Shown piece after piece: positions 16,961-26,969 of a stretch of 64,000 nt of DNA. The position numbers were made by a program, and so were the translations under genes. The stretch is from Pontibacter sp. E15-1 (GTDB lineage: Bacteria; Bacteroidota; Bacteroidia; Cytophagales; Hymenobacteraceae). Numbering within the stretch: the first letter of the stretch is position 1; each line of letters begins with the position of its first letter. A model generated the notes under the pieces. It did no database searches. It was not told where the DNA came from and saw nothing but the letters and a program-made list of their open reading frames with translations. The DNA is taken from positions 54,504-118,503 of the forward strand of contig NZ_JAKVIR010000017.1 of the NCBI RefSeq assembly GCF_022601975.1. Direction: 5' to 3'.

Positions 16961-18310
16961 ATGAGAATCGCTGTAGTTGGTACTGGTTATGTGGGCCTGG
17001 TGACAGGAACATGCTTTGCAGAGGTAGGTATTGATGTAACCTGCATTGATATTGACCTGAAGAAAATTGAAAACCTGAAAAAAGGTATCCTGCCCATATA
17101 TGAGCCAGGCCTGGAGGAGATGGTTGTTCGCAACACGCAGAAAGAACGCCTTTCTTTTTCCAACGAGTTAGCGCCTAGCATACAGGGCTGCGACGTTGCC
17201 TTTATTGCGGTGGGCACACCTCCCGGAGAAGACGGAAGCGCTGACCTGAAGTATGTGCTGGCAGTGGCCAGAAGCATCGGGCAGCACATGAACGACTACA
17301 TTGTGGTTGTGACAAAGAGCACCGTTCCGGTTGGGACAGCCATCAAAGTGCGCGCCGCCATTGCTGAGGAACTGGAAGCCCGCGGCGTGAACATCCCGTT
17401 TGACGTGGCATCTAACCCCGAGTTCCTGAAAGAGGGAGCCGCCATCGAGGACTTCCTGAAGCCAGACCGCATTGTGGTGGGCGTATCGTCTGAGAGGGCG
17501 CAGGAAGCCATGCAGAAGCTCTACAAGCCCTTCCTGATGAACGGCCACCCGCTGATTTTCATGGATATCCCTTCCGCCGAAATGACCAAGTATGCCGCTA
17601 ACGCCATGCTGGCCACCAAGATCAGCTTCATGAACGACATCGCGAACCTTTGCGAGATCATGGGCGCAGACGTGAACATGGTGCGCAAGGGCATCGGAAG
17701 CGACGTGCGCATCGGCAACAAGTTCATATACCCGGGCATCGGATACGGAGGCTCCTGCTTCCCGAAAGACGTAAAAGCCCTGATCAAGACAGCCTCTGAG
17801 AACGGCTACGACATGAAGGTGCTCAAGTCGGTGGAGGATGTGAACGAGAACCAGAAATCGGTGCTTTTCAATAAAATCTATACCCATTTCGGCGGAGAGC
17901 TGGCTGGGAAGACATTCGCCATCTGGGGTCTCTCTTTCAAGCCTAAGACAGACGACATGCGTGAGGCGCCTTCGCTGGTGATCATCCAAAAGCTGCTGGA
18001 GCAGGGTGCCAAGGTACGTGCCTACGATCCGGTTGCCATGAAAGAGGCCGCACACACGCTGGGCGATTCCATCGAATACGGCAAAGACGAGTACGAGGCG
18101 CTGATCGACGCAGACGCGCTCCTGCTCGTGACGGAGTGGCCTGAGTTCCGCTCGCCCAACTTCAACGTGGTGAGCAAACTGATGAAAGACAAAGTAATAT
18201 TCGACGGCAGGAACATATATGATGCTGTGGATATGAGAGAGAAAGGCTTTACCTACTTTGGTATTGGCCTAAAGCAGCAGGTACCACAGCCGTTAAACAC
18301 TTCTGTATAA
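16961..18310 (+). CDS. ugd: UDP-glucose 6-dehydrogenase
   Basis: A 449-aa enzyme that oxidises UDP-glucose to UDP-glucuronate with two NAD+. The N-terminal Rossmann motif is [10 protein letters not shown] (7-16). The central signature [18 protein letters not shown] and the catalytic Cys266 in [10 protein letters not shown] are intact, and the C-terminal UDP-binding domain has [17 protein letters not shown]. Length is usual. It is followed after 2 bp by the UDP-glucuronate decarboxylase gene, so the product is passed directly to the next step toward UDP-xylose. AsnB lies upstream and glycosyltransferases downstream, pointing to surface glycan synthesis. Confidence 0.96.
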   Translation: MRIAVVGTGYVGLVTGTCFAEVGIDVTCIDIDLKKIENLKKGILPIYEPGLEEMVVRNTQKERLSFSNELAPSIQGCDVAFIAVGTPPGEDGSADLKYVLAVARSIGQHMNDYIVVVTKSTVPVGTAIKVRAAIAEELEARGVNIPFDVASNPEFLKEGAAIEDFLKPDRIVVGVSSERAQEAMQKLYKPFLMNGHPLIFMDIPSAEMTKYAANAMLATKISFMNDIANLCEIMGADVNMVRKGIGSDVRIGNKFIYPGIGYGGSCFPKDVKALIKTASENGYDMKVLKSVEDVNENQKSVLFNKIYTHFGGELAGKTFAIWGLSFKPKTDDMREAPSLVIIQKLLEQGAKVRAYDPVAMKEAAHTLGDSIEYGKDEYEALIDADALLLVTEWPEFRSPNFNVVSKLMKDKVIFDGRNIYDAVDMREKGFTYFGIGLKQQVPQPLNTSV

Positions 18311-18312
18311 AA

Positions 18313-19281
18313 ATGACGAATAAAAGAGTACTCATCACGGGGGGGGCAGGTTTTTTAGGCTCTCACCTTTGCGATAGATTCATAAAAGAAGGGTATAATG
18401 TGGTGGCGATGGACAACCTGATCACGGGTAGCCTCGACAACATAGAACACCTCTTCAAGCTGCCCAACTTCGAGTTTTACCATCACGATGTCTCCAAATT
18501 CGTGCATGTGTCAGGCGACCTGGATTATATCCTGCACTTTGCCTCGCCGGCAAGCCCGATCGATTACCTGAAGATTCCGATTCAGACCTTGAAGGTAGGC
18601 TCGCTGGGAACGCACAACCTGCTTGGCCTGGCCAAAGCGAAAGGTGCACGTATGCTGATTGCCTCCACATCAGAGGTATACGGCGATCCTCTGGTGCATC
18701 CGCAGAAAGAAAGCTATTGGGGCAATGTGAACCCTGTAGGCCCTCGCGGCTGCTACGACGAGGCAAAGCGTTTCCAGGAAGCAATGACCATGGCCTACCA
18801 CATGCACCACGGGCTGGAGACACGCATCGTGCGCATTTTCAACACCTATGGCCCGCGCATGCGCCTGAACGACGGCCGCGTGCTGCCTGCTTTCCTGAGC
18901 CAGGCGCTACGGGGTGAGCCGCTTAGTATCTTCGGAGACGGCAGCCAGACGCGTTCTTTCTGCTATGTGGACGATCTGGTGGAGGGTATTTACCGCCTGC
19001 TGCTGAGCGACTACCACTTGCCGGTAAATGTGGGCAACCCATCAGAGATCACTATTAAGGAGTTTGCCGAAGAGATCTGTAAACTTACCGGTGTGGAGCT
19101 GAAACTGGAGTACCAGCCGCTGCCGAAAGACGACCCGCAGAAGCGCCAGCCGGACATCACCATCGCAAGGGACGTGCTGGGATGGGAGCCGCAGGTGAAC
19201 CGCGCGGAGGGCCTGAAGCGCACGCTGGAGTATTTCAAGGAAAACGTTGATACAGCTCCTGCAGCTGCAAGAAGTTTTTAA
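18313..19281 (+). CDS. uxs: UDP-glucuronate decarboxylase (UDP-xylose synthase)
   Basis: A 322-aa extended short-chain dehydrogenase/reductase. The NAD-binding motif is GGAGFLG (10-16). The catalytic set is Ser/Thr near 120 (STSEVYGDP), Glu121, Tyr148 and Lys152 (CYDEAKRF), as in UXS enzymes that turn UDP-glucuronate into UDP-xylose. [10 protein letters not shown] is characteristic. Only 2 bp separates it from ugd, so they are translated together. A perfect 40-bp palindrome (19297-19336) ends the unit. Confidence 0.93.
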   Translation: MTNKRVLITGGAGFLGSHLCDRFIKEGYNVVAMDNLITGSLDNIEHLFKLPNFEFYHHDVSKFVHVSGDLDYILHFASPASPIDYLKIPIQTLKVGSLGTHNLLGLAKAKGARMLIASTSEVYGDPLVHPQKESYWGNVNPVGPRGCYDEAKRFQEAMTMAYHMHHGLETRIVRIFNTYGPRMRLNDGRVLPAFLSQALRGEPLSIFGDGSQTRSFCYVDDLVEGIYRLLLSDYHLPVNVGNPSEITIKEFAEEICKLTGVELKLEYQPLPKDDPQKRQPDITIARDVLGWEPQVNRAEGLKRTLEYFKENVDTAPAAARSF

Positions 19282-19296
19282 AGATAGCAAAGTTAC

Positions 19297-19336
19297 AAAA
19301 TCAAAGAGGCTGCCCTAGGGCAGCCTCTTTGATTTT
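19297..19336. terminator. Bidirectional terminator between convergent genes
   Basis: A perfect 40-bp palindrome centred on GCCCTAGGGC has AAAA at one end and TTTT at the other. It serves uxs on the plus strand; the stop codon of the minus-strand gene (19335-19337) overlaps its edge. Confidence 0.88.
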
Positions 19337-20576
19337 ACAGGTCATCGCGCAGCAGAATGTCCCGGAGGCGCTCACCAGCCCGGCCGTCGAATTTATACAT
19401 CCACTCCTCCGTGAATTTCGCTTTATGCGGCAGCTGTTGCCGGTGCAGTGCCTCGGGGTCTTGCAAGATGGCATCAAGTTCCTCCAGGTCATAGATAGGA
19501 TGCGCCACTCCGGCGTCTATGAAGGATTTAGACACGTTAATTTTGCCGATGGGGTGATTTTCGTAAGTAATAACTGTAGTGTGCCTGAATGAGGCAAAAG
19601 GCATCAACAGCGTAGAGTAAAAGCCTATTATCACAGGTATCGCTGGTGCAAGGGCAAATAGGCGGCCATCATCAATTGGTTCAACGTTTGTCTGGTTTAA
19701 CATCCAGGACGTATTTTTTTGGGCTGGGTGTGATTTTATATATAGCTTGTAACGATATCTGGAACATATTTCAGTCAAATTCTGCAGAAAGTTTAGCTTC
19801 TTCTCCTTCGTCCAGCCAAAAAGACCGTGCTCTGATAAAGGCTGGTCTATTAAGAGCACAGCCCGAACTTGTTCCGCAGGCCGCACACTAGCAAATCTGT
19901 CAAAATAGGGTATTCCAATATAGAAAATTTTATCTGAGGCGGTTAAATTATCGTACCTCTGATGCGTGTTAAGGATGTTTTGGCTGAAAGCAATATAATA
20001 ATCAGCCTGCCTTTTACTTGATTTGATTAAAGCTGCAGTTTGTAGAAAATTATACCTTTTTCGGACAGCCATAAATCTTTTCATAAAATGCGCCTCCTCA
20101 GTTGGAAAGCATTCAATGCTGTTAAGCAAGAAGAGTCTGGTTTTTAGCTTAACTCTGAATTGAATCACTGGTGTTAGTGTTTTCAGTAATTTTGAAGGCA
20201 GGCCATGTAAAGTTACGGGTAAGGGTTGTTGGCCATGTGCATGATTGTAAAGATAATCGGCTCTCAAGCCATGCTCTAAATGAAAGGTAGGAATCTGAGA
20301 AAGCTTGCAGGCAATGTTCAGTGCGACATGGTTATAAGCCTCTATAAAGAGGAATAGCACTTTAATAGGTTTTAAGTGCTCTAAAAGCTCAAAGGCGTCA
20401 TGGTAGTCTTTCCAGAAAACAGACTCGCCGTAGCTTTTGAAATAGGTGTTTCGAACCTCACGTGAAGACGAATACTCAAGAAAGTAAAAATTAAAATCAT
20501 TTTTACTTTCAGAAAATAAATCTATATAGTCGGACCTGTTGTAGTTGCCAACAAATAAGATAGTTTGCTTACTCAT
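19335..20576 (-). CDS. Putative glycosyltransferase (polysialyltransferase/capsule type, GT-B-like)
   Basis: A 413-aa protein without signal peptide or membrane segments. I do not recognise a precise family. The features fit a GT-B enzyme of the polysialyltransferase or CDP-glycerol transferase type: an N-terminal nucleotide-fold start (TILFVGNYNRS), FHLEHGLRADYLYNH in the middle, a C-terminal HP motif (LYIKSHPAQKN) and a GFYSTLLMPFASF stretch resembling the Ser/Thr motif of that group. It is clearly AT-richer than ugd/uxs and transcribed against them, with only 20 bp to the divergent gene at 20597. This suggests a separately acquired piece of the glycan locus. The acceptor and donor sugar are unknown. 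Confidence 0.65.
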   Translation of the reverse strand: MSKQTILFVGNYNRSDYIDLFSESKNDFNFYFLEYSSSREVRNTYFKSYGESVFWKDYHDAFELLEHLKPIKVLFLFIEAYNHVALNIACKLSQIPTFHLEHGLRADYLYNHAHGQQPLPVTLHGLPSKLLKTLTPVIQFRVKLKTRLFLLNSIECFPTEEAHFMKRFMAVRKRYNFLQTAALIKSSKRQADYYIAFSQNILNTHQRYDNLTASDKIFYIGIPYFDRFASVRPAEQVRAVLLIDQPLSEHGLFGWTKEKKLNFLQNLTEICSRYRYKLYIKSHPAQKNTSWMLNQTNVEPIDDGRLFALAPAIPVIIGFYSTLLMPFASFRHTTVITYENHPIGKINVSKSFIDAGVAHPIYDLEELDAILQDPEALHRQQLPHKAKFTEEWMYKFDGRAGERLRDILLRDDL

Positions 20577-20596
20577 TTGCTACTAGGATTAAACGA

Positions 20597-21670
20597 ATGC
20601 CAACAATTTTACACATTATAGAGACCTTAGGTAGAGGAGGAGCAGAGGTTATGTTTGTTGGCTACATCAATGCATTGGCGGGGGAATTTGAAAATATTGT
20701 GGTGTATCTTAAAGGGCCATCTACTTTAGCGCATGAGATCGAGAATGCCAAGGTAATAAAATGTCTCAATTCAAACAGCAACTATGGTGTGCCGAGCGCT
20801 TGTATTGCGTTAAATAAAATTATTAAAGCGTACCGGGTAGATCTTATTCATTCGCATCTTTACTGGCCCACTATTGTGGCCAGAGGCGCTAACCTGGGCG
20901 AACTGCCGCACATTTTTAGCGTCCATACTTTGATGACAGATGATGCCTTCGTGCCGAATAGACTAAGCAAATATCTCGAAAAGCTAAGCTATACCCCTAA
21001 GCAGAAGGCATTATTCGTTTCAGGGGCTGCACTTGCTGATTACCAGTCGCATATAAATTTGTCTGGTAACGGGTCAGTGTTATATAACTTTGTAAGAGCA
21101 GAATTTTTCTCATCTCAAGCTCAGAAAGTTGACTTTAACGCTAATGGGCTCAAATTAGTGACTGTTGGCAATTTAAGGCCTCAGAAAGGGCACATGTTTC
21201 TTGTGAAGTGTCTCCAAAATCTTACGGACCACGACATTTCACTGGACATATATGGCGAGGGACATCAGAGGGTTGAACTTGAAACATATATAGCAGCAAA
21301 TAAGATCACAAATGTGAGGCTCATGGGCAGTCATCCTGCGCCGGAGTCGATCCTCAAAAATTATGATGCGTTCGTGCTGGCATCGCACTACGAGGGGTTC
21401 TGTTTAGCTATGGCCGAAGCGATGGCGGTAGGCTTGCCCTGCATTGTGTCAGGGATCGATGTGCTAAGAGAAGTGTCTAAGCATACGCAGCTGTACTTTA
21501 GTCCGGGAAGCAAAGAAGAGTTTACCGAGAACTTACTGCTACTCTATAACAAGCCAGAGGTATGGCTGACGTATTCTGAAAGCGCTAAAAGGGCGGCAGC
21601 CTGTTTCACCATCGAGAACCATATCAGGCAGTTGACCGAAGCGTACAGAGAGGGGTTAAATTCAAAGTGA
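20597..21670 (+). CDS. Glycosyltransferase family 4 protein
   Basis: A 357-aa GT-B glycosyltransferase. The N-terminal acceptor-side domain begins with HIIETLGRGGAEVMF, the glycine-rich loop seen in GT4 enzymes. The C-terminal domain has VGNLRPQKGH and the EX7E motif EGFCLAMAEAMAVGLPC, which binds the nucleotide sugar. It is cytoplasmic. The stop overlaps the GTG start of the next gene by 4 bp, so translation is coupled. AT-rich like its divergent neighbour at 19335-20576. Confidence 0.88.
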   Translation: MPTILHIIETLGRGGAEVMFVGYINALAGEFENIVVYLKGPSTLAHEIENAKVIKCLNSNSNYGVPSACIALNKIIKAYRVDLIHSHLYWPTIVARGANLGELPHIFSVHTLMTDDAFVPNRLSKYLEKLSYTPKQKALFVSGAALADYQSHINLSGNGSVLYNFVRAEFFSSQAQKVDFNANGLKLVTVGNLRPQKGHMFLVKCLQNLTDHDISLDIYGEGHQRVELETYIAANKITNVRLMGSHPAPESILKNYDAFVLASHYEGFCLAMAEAMAVGLPCIVSGIDVLREVSKHTQLYFSPGSKEEFTENLLLLYNKPEVWLTYSESAKRAAACFTIENHIRQLTEAYREGLNSK

Positions 21671-22863
21671 TCATCTTATTCGTAACGTACTGGAGTTTAA
21701 GCGATGGCCTTACCCAAGGCGCAGCGATGCCGCATCTGCGGCAACTGGCTGCGCTGGAGCAGGTGCGGCGGATAGTGCTCGTAACCCTGGAGCGCAAAGG
21801 AGTGCCTGCGCCCACGATAGGGCTAACCGCCCAGCTGCCCGACAAGGTGGTGCACCAGCCGATCTACCCCAGGGATTATAAGCTAAACCTTCTCTCCAAG
21901 ATTTTTGATTTTATGGTGTTGCCAGGGCAACTGAAAAAGCTGGTGCAGTACGAAAAGGCAGATCATATCGTGGCAGTTGGAACGCTGGCAGGAGCCTTGG
22001 TACATTTAACAGCCATACCCCTCAAAATTCCGTACCTGGTTTCCTTTTACGAGCCACATGCCGCTTACATGCAGGAAAACAAGGTATGGAAAACGTATGA
22101 CCCCCGATATGTTTTTCAGAAGAAGTGGGAGAAAGAGCAGGCTTTGGCCGCTCAAGGTCTGCTGGTGGTTTCTGACGCGTTCAAGCGTGAATTGATGAGG
22201 CGCTATACACTACCGGCTGAGAAGGTTGTGGTGCTTAGAAATGCCGTGGACGAAGCAATGTTCTATTACTCCAAAGAGGTGCGCCGGGTTTTTAGCAATG
22301 CAACTGTAGGCATCTACGTCGGCAAGTACGGGGGCTTATACTATGCGCACGAAGCTTTCCAGATTTACAGGCGCTGCTTCGAGGTTATACCCAATTTCAG
22401 GCTCATCATTCTTTCGCCGCAGCCGCAGGAGGAAATCCTGCAATACCTTGTAGCGTGTGCTATTGATGTAGAGAAGGTGCATGTGGCGTCTGTGACGCAT
22501 GCTGAGGTGCCTGCATACCTTTCTGCTGCCGACTTTGCATTTGCCACCATCAAATCATACCCTTCTGCCCGCTACTGTTCTCCCGTCAAAATCGGAGAGT
22601 ACTGGGCAAACGGTCTGCCGGTGCTGCTGACGGAGGGCGTGGGTGACGATAGTGACATCATACATCGGGAAGGTGGGGGGGCGACCTTTAATTTGAAGGA
22701 GGAAGGAAGCCTGGACAGAGCGTTGCTGAAAATACTGCAAATCATACAGGACCCGGCGCACCGACAGCAAATCCCGGAGCTGGCCCGAAAGTACAGGTCC
22801 TCGGAGCGGATACGGGAGGCCTATGCGTATTTCTTCGGGCAAAGCGGGGAGGAGTTGCCATGA
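21667..22863 (+). CDS. Glycosyltransferase (GT-B type)
   Basis: A 398-aa protein starting with GTG at 21667, which overlaps the preceding TGA. It shows a GT-B layout: VSFYEPHAAYM and LLVVSDAFKREL in the first half, then IYVGKYGG and a C-terminal SPVKIGEYWANGLPVLLTEG, where a Glu-rich loop should hold the donor. The EX7E motif is not canonical. It overlaps the next gene by 4 bp (ATGA). Substrates unknown, but its place in a run of three coupled genes suggests consecutive steps in one glycan. Confidence 0.78.
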   Translation: MIILFVTYWSLSDGLTQGAAMPHLRQLAALEQVRRIVLVTLERKGVPAPTIGLTAQLPDKVVHQPIYPRDYKLNLLSKIFDFMVLPGQLKKLVQYEKADHIVAVGTLAGALVHLTAIPLKIPYLVSFYEPHAAYMQENKVWKTYDPRYVFQKKWEKEQALAAQGLLVVSDAFKRELMRRYTLPAEKVVVLRNAVDEAMFYYSKEVRRVFSNATVGIYVGKYGGLYYAHEAFQIYRRCFEVIPNFRLIILSPQPQEEILQYLVACAIDVEKVHVASVTHAEVPAYLSAADFAFATIKSYPSARYCSPVKIGEYWANGLPVLLTEGVGDDSDIIHREGGGATFNLKEEGSLDRALLKILQIIQDPAHRQQIPELARKYRSSERIREAYAYFFGQSGEELP

Positions 22864-23927
22864 ACATCCTGTTTGTCGTGCCATACCCTGTCGGGGAGGC
22901 GGCATCTCAGCGCTTCAGGGTGGAGCAGTGGCTGCCGTTGCTGGAAGAGCAGCATATTCAGTATGAGGTGGCCCCTTTCTGGAGCCTGAACGCTTGGAAC
23001 CTCCTTTACAAGCCGGGCCATAGGCTGCAAAAGGGGCTCGGCCTGTTAGCAGGTCTGTGGCGCCGGTTGCTGTTGCTGGCAGACCTGCCCCGCTACGACT
23101 GCATCTTCCTGCACCGTGAAGCAACCCCCCTGGGGCCGCCCTGGTTTGAGTGGCTAGCGGCGAAAGCCTTTCAGAAAAAGATCATCTATGATTTTGACGA
23201 CGCGATTTGGCTGCCCAGCACTTCGATAGAGAAAAGTCTGGTAACGAAATTGAAATGGCGGCAGAAAGTTACCCAAATCTGCCGGTGGAGCCACAAAGTG
23301 AGCTGCGGGAACGGTTTCCTGCAGCAATTCGCCCTTCAGCATAATGCGGCCTCCGTGCTACTGCCAAGCGTGCTGGACACAGCGCAGCGCTACGCGAAAA
23401 GCAAGGTGCCCAAGAGTGGGGAGCCGGTTGTGCTGGGTTGGATCGGATCGCACTCCACGCTGCCATACCTCCAACTGATCGAGCCTGTGCTGCGGCGGCT
23501 GGAGCAGGCATATGCCATAAAGGTTGTGATAGTAGCCGACAAGCCCCCCCAACTGGCGCTGCAGCATATGGAGTTCAGAAGGTGGCAGCGGGAGACAGAG
23601 GTAGCCGACTTGTTGCAGTTTGATATTGGGCTGATGCCGTTGCCAGACACTGCCTGGGCGCAGGGGAAATGCGCGTTCAAGGCGCTGCAGTATATGGCAT
23701 TGGGTATACCGGCGGTGGTTTCCGGGGTTGGGGCTAACACGGAGGTGGTGCAGAACGGCGTGACGGGCTATGTATGCCGCACGGAGCAGGAGTGGTATGG
23801 GCGGCTGGAGGAATTGCTGCGCCAGCCGGGACTTCGTGCTGAGATGGGAGAGGCGGGCCGGGCATGGGTGGAAGCGAAGTATTCGCTGCAGGCACACCGG
23901 CATACGTTTCTCAGCCTTTTTTCCTAG
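22860..23927 (+). CDS. Glycosyltransferase (group 1-like)
   Basis: A 355-aa protein that starts inside the stop of the previous gene (ATGA overlap). It opens with NILFVVPYPVGEAASQRFRV, has IIYDFDDAIW in the N-terminal domain, and ends with a GT4-like C-terminal half (VVLGWIGSHST, CAFKALQYMALGIPAVVSGV, GYVCRTEQEW). Its 3' end overlaps the convergent TPR gene by 17 bp, so the two transcripts must overlap. Sugar specificity unknown. Confidence 0.8.
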   Translation: MNILFVVPYPVGEAASQRFRVEQWLPLLEEQHIQYEVAPFWSLNAWNLLYKPGHRLQKGLGLLAGLWRRLLLLADLPRYDCIFLHREATPLGPPWFEWLAAKAFQKKIIYDFDDAIWLPSTSIEKSLVTKLKWRQKVTQICRWSHKVSCGNGFLQQFALQHNAASVLLPSVLDTAQRYAKSKVPKSGEPVVLGWIGSHSTLPYLQLIEPVLRRLEQAYAIKVVIVADKPPQLALQHMEFRRWQRETEVADLLQFDIGLMPLPDTAWAQGKCAFKALQYMALGIPAVVSGVGANTEVVQNGVTGYVCRTEQEWYGRLEELLRQPGLRAEMGEAGRAWVEAKYSLQAHRHTFLSLFS

Positions 23928-25182
23928 CTTTTCTCAGGCGCTTGTCTGCCTCCTTCAGGTACTCTTTCGCCTCTTTGTAGCTATCCGATTTCTTCTCACT
24001 CACCTGCATCACGATCGTAAAGTAATGCCTGGCCTCCGCCAGGTTTCCCTGCTGCTTGGCAATGCGCGCCAGGTTCAGGTATGAGTTGATGAAATAGCCG
24101 GACTCCCGCTCTTCCGTCATCTCGGCAAACATGATGGAGCTTTTGTAGTACTTCTCGGCCTTCTCAAAATCGCGGTACTTGTGCTGGTTGATGTAGGCCA
24201 GGATATATGAGGCGTACCGGCCGCTCACACCCTCGTAGCCGGGCATCTGCTGCTCCAGTTTGTCAAGGATGTCCAACGACACCTGCTCTGCTTTCGTGAA
24301 GTAGCCCTGCACAAAGAGCAGGCGCGCGTAAAAGCGCTCAAAGTAAGCATTGTCGGGGTATTTGAGCGCCAGTTGCTCAGACAGCTGCAGCGCCTCCTGC
24401 ATCTTCTTCTCCTCGTTGGCATAAATCTTCATCAGGAAGAACTTAGACTCGGTGCCGGTATAAAACCCCGTATTGGCCACATAGGCCAGTTGCCGCAACC
24501 CCAGGTACTTGTCGCCGTCCGGGAAAAAGACGAGCACTGGGCGCAGCATGGGGTAGTTTTCGTGTATCCAGATGGAGTAGTAGTTGAAAAGCGCCTCGCC
24601 AAAAAGGAACTCCGGGCTCAATCCGTTTCCGGCCTTGGCCTTTTCCATGAAGTCGAGGGAGCGCTTGCTGGCCACGGTGGCTTTGCGCCAGTTGCTGCGC
24701 TCGGAGTGCAGGCGCGCCGTGAAGCCATAGGCGGCGGCCAGAAAGAAGGCGGCCTCCACATTGTTCTCGTTCCTGTCGTACATCACCTCGGCCTTCTGGA
24801 TGGTCGTGTCCATGTAGGCGAAGAACATGTCGTCATACTGTAGGGTGCGGATATTGGTGGGTACGATCTTCCACCACTGGCTGAGACCCATCAGGAAATA
24901 GGGCAGCGGGTGGTCGGGGTAGCGGCGTCGCATCGACTTGAACTGCTTCTCGGCGCGCGCGTACTTGAAGTTGTACATGTTGTCTACGGCGCCTTCCAGT
25001 TCATACTGAATATCCTTGTCTAGCAGCAGCATGCCCTTTACCTTGCCTGCCTCCGGAATCACCTCGATCTGGTCGAAGGTGACATGGCGCATGGCGGTCG
25101 TGTCGGTGGGGGCCGGGGAGCCTTGCGCCACAGCTAAAGCGGGTATTGCAACGCTGAAGATGATAAACAATAACTTCTTCAT
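23911..25182 (-). CDS. Secreted or periplasmic tetratricopeptide-repeat protein
   Basis: A 423-aa protein with a signal peptide (MKKLLFIIFSVAIPALAVAQ). The rest is helical with several TPR-like pairs, for example YNFKYARAEKQFKSMRRRYP, YFERFYARLLFVQGYFTKAE and YLNLARIAKQQGNLAEARHY, ending in a very basic tail (DKRLRKARKKG). TPR proteins mediate protein contacts; a partner cannot be named. It overlaps the convergent glycosyltransferase by 17 bp and shares a 112-bp divergent spacer with the M42 peptidase. Confidence 0.8.
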   Translation of the reverse strand: MKKLLFIIFSVAIPALAVAQGSPAPTDTTAMRHVTFDQIEVIPEAGKVKGMLLLDKDIQYELEGAVDNMYNFKYARAEKQFKSMRRRYPDHPLPYFLMGLSQWWKIVPTNIRTLQYDDMFFAYMDTTIQKAEVMYDRNENNVEAAFFLAAAYGFTARLHSERSNWRKATVASKRSLDFMEKAKAGNGLSPEFLFGEALFNYYSIWIHENYPMLRPVLVFFPDGDKYLGLRQLAYVANTGFYTGTESKFFLMKIYANEEKKMQEALQLSEQLALKYPDNAYFERFYARLLFVQGYFTKAEQVSLDILDKLEQQMPGYEGVSGRYASYILAYINQHKYRDFEKAEKYYKSSIMFAEMTEERESGYFINSYLNLARIAKQQGNLAEARHYFTIVMQVSEKKSDSYKEAKEYLKEADKRLRKARKKG

Positions 25183-25263
25183 GAAAAAATCAGAATATTC
25201 AGGTTTTGGCAGTTCACAATGAAAAGGGAAGTGCCTTCAATTCTAAAAGTACAACATATCTCC

Positions 25264-25271
25264 TAATTTTG
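25264..25271 (+). promoter_or_regulatory. Predicted -7 box of the M42 peptidase gene
   Basis: TAATTTTG matches TAnnTTTG and lies 23 bases ahead of the ATG at 25295. No clear TTG was found at the right distance upstream. Confidence 0.4.
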
Positions 25272-25294
25272 AATTCCATAAAAAGAAAATAATT

Positions 25295-26209
25295 ATGAAA
25301 CTTTTACAACAGCTCTGCCAGATCCATGCCCCATCAGGCAACGAGCAAAAGATGTCAGAATTTCTTCTAAACTATATAAACGACCAAAAAAGCACTTGGA
25401 GGCACATGCCCCGCGTTTTGCACGGCAATGGTTTTCAGGACTGTATCCTGCTGGTGTTCGGTACACCCCGAAGTGCAATTTTTGCCCATATGGATTCCAT
25501 CGGGTTCACGGTGCGTTACGGCCGCCAACTGGTGAAGATCGGTGGGCCTGACGTAGCAAACGGCTACCGGCTGGTGGGTGAGGACGCGCAGGGAAGGATC
25601 GAGTGCTCTTTACAGTACAACGAAGCGGAGGGGGAAGTTCAGTATGTGTATGACCGGGAAATTGAGCGAGGCACGGAGCTGGTCTTCAAAAGCGACTTTC
25701 GGGAGACAGAGGAAACGGTGCAATGCTGCTACCTCGACAACCGCCTGGGGGTATGGAGTGCCCTGCAGGTGGCCCAGACGCTGGAGCACGGCATCATCGC
25801 GTTCAGCTCCTGGGAGGAGCACGGCGGCGGCTCCGTGTCTTACCTCTCCCGGTATATCCACGAGAAGTATGGCGTTACGCAGGCCCTGGTCTCCGATATC
25901 ACCTGGGTGACAGAGGGCGTGCAGGCGGGCCGGGGCGTGGCCATCTCGCTGCGCGACAGCCTGATTCCGCGCCGTGCCTATGTGCAGCGGATCATCGGCA
26001 TCGCGAAAGAGTCAGGTATCTCGTTCCAGCTGGAGGTAGAGGGCGCGGGCGGAAGCGATGCCAAGGAACTGCAGCGTAGCGACTATCCCTGGGACTGGTG
26101 CTTTGTGGGCGCTCCGGAAGACAATGTGCACACGCCGGATGAAATCGTGCACAAGAAAGACATCGAAAGCATGGTGGCCCTGTATAAGGTACTGATGGAA
26201 AAGCTTTAA
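25295..26209 (+). CDS. M42-family metallo-aminopeptidase
   Basis: A 304-aa cytoplasmic peptidase of the M42 (PepA/FrvX) group, which removes N-terminal residues from peptides using two metal ions. Visible ligand motifs are AHMDSIGF (first His/Asp), YLDNRLGVW (bridging Asp), [10 protein letters not shown] (catalytic Glu and ligand), SDITW (Asp ligand) and the late His in VHTPDEIV. It is somewhat shorter than typical M42 enzymes of about 340-360 aa, so the inserted domain may be reduced. Divergent from the TPR gene. Confidence 0.85.
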   Translation: MKLLQQLCQIHAPSGNEQKMSEFLLNYINDQKSTWRHMPRVLHGNGFQDCILLVFGTPRSAIFAHMDSIGFTVRYGRQLVKIGGPDVANGYRLVGEDAQGRIECSLQYNEAEGEVQYVYDREIERGTELVFKSDFRETEETVQCCYLDNRLGVWSALQVAQTLEHGIIAFSSWEEHGGGSVSYLSRYIHEKYGVTQALVSDITWVTEGVQAGRGVAISLRDSLIPRRAYVQRIIGIAKESGISFQLEVEGAGGSDAKELQRSDYPWDWCFVGAPEDNVHTPDEIVHKKDIESMVALYKVLMEKL

Positions 26210-26266
26210 CCGGAAACGAATTAGCGTGTCCTCCACCCCCGTGCCATTATAAAGTAAACTGCTTAT

Positions 26267-26698
26267 ATGAAATCATCTCACATCCTGCCCCGGCTTTTGC
26301 TGCTGATCTTATCCATTTTGCCGCTTTCTTCCTGCGAGCGCCTGTTCGATCAGGACGCGAATTATCGCTACAAGATTGAAAACAGTACTGACGCCACGGT
26401 AGAGGTAGTGGTGGAGATAAAGCAAAATTCCGGCGTCAACATCGTAGGAGATCCGAACCACTCCTATACGATAGAACCAGGTGGCACGGTAACGGTATGG
26501 GTTACCTCTGGCTTTACCCCAGACGCGGTGTTTGATCAGGAGAGGAACAACCAGGAACTTCACTGGATCAGCGTTTCCGCCTCCAGAAACGGCTTCAGGT
26601 ATCAGGTGAACCTAAACGACACGCGCCGTTGGGTATACCACAAAAAGAACAACTACAGTGCCATGTATACCTTGACCTTAACCGAGGGAGATTATTAG
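26267..26698 (+). CDS. Hypothetical lipoprotein (143 aa)
   Basis: The signal peptide ends ILPLSSC, a good lipobox. The mature 120 residues look like a small all-beta domain (YRYKIENSTDATVEVVVEIK, SYTIEPGGTVTVWVT, ISVSASRNGFRYQVNL), similar in feel to secreted Ig-like folds. No family recognised. It is followed by an AT-rich hairpin at 26738-26771. Confidence 0.7.
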   Translation: MKSSHILPRLLLLILSILPLSSCERLFDQDANYRYKIENSTDATVEVVVEIKQNSGVNIVGDPNHSYTIEPGGTVTVWVTSGFTPDAVFDQERNNQELHWISVSASRNGFRYQVNLNDTRRWVYHKKNNYSAMYTLTLTEGDY

Positions 26699-26737
26699 AA
26701 AGGGAGAAATACCTTTGCCCATGGCGCATAAACAGAG

Positions 26738-26771
26738 AAAGCTGTATCTAAAAAAGGTGCAGCTTTTTTAG
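26738..26771 (+). terminator. Probable terminator after the small lipoprotein gene
   Basis: AAAGCTG (26738-26744) pairs with CAGCTTT (26760-26766) and is followed by more T. An overlapping AT-rich stem (26748-26756 with 26763-26771) is also possible. Confidence 0.55.
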
Positions 26772-26969
26772 TGCGCTACATTGGTTGTGTATGCCTGGAA
26801 AGTGAGCCCTTAATCACTTGAAGGGGGTTGGTGTTGCAACATTCTAGCTGATAGCCCTATATATTCTGGAACGCGTTTCAGGATTGGGTACTAAGTATTT
26901 GGAAAAGTCTATAGAATCTCCTTTCTTTAATACCTATATATAAATGTCCTCAAACCCTAAATTCACTAT

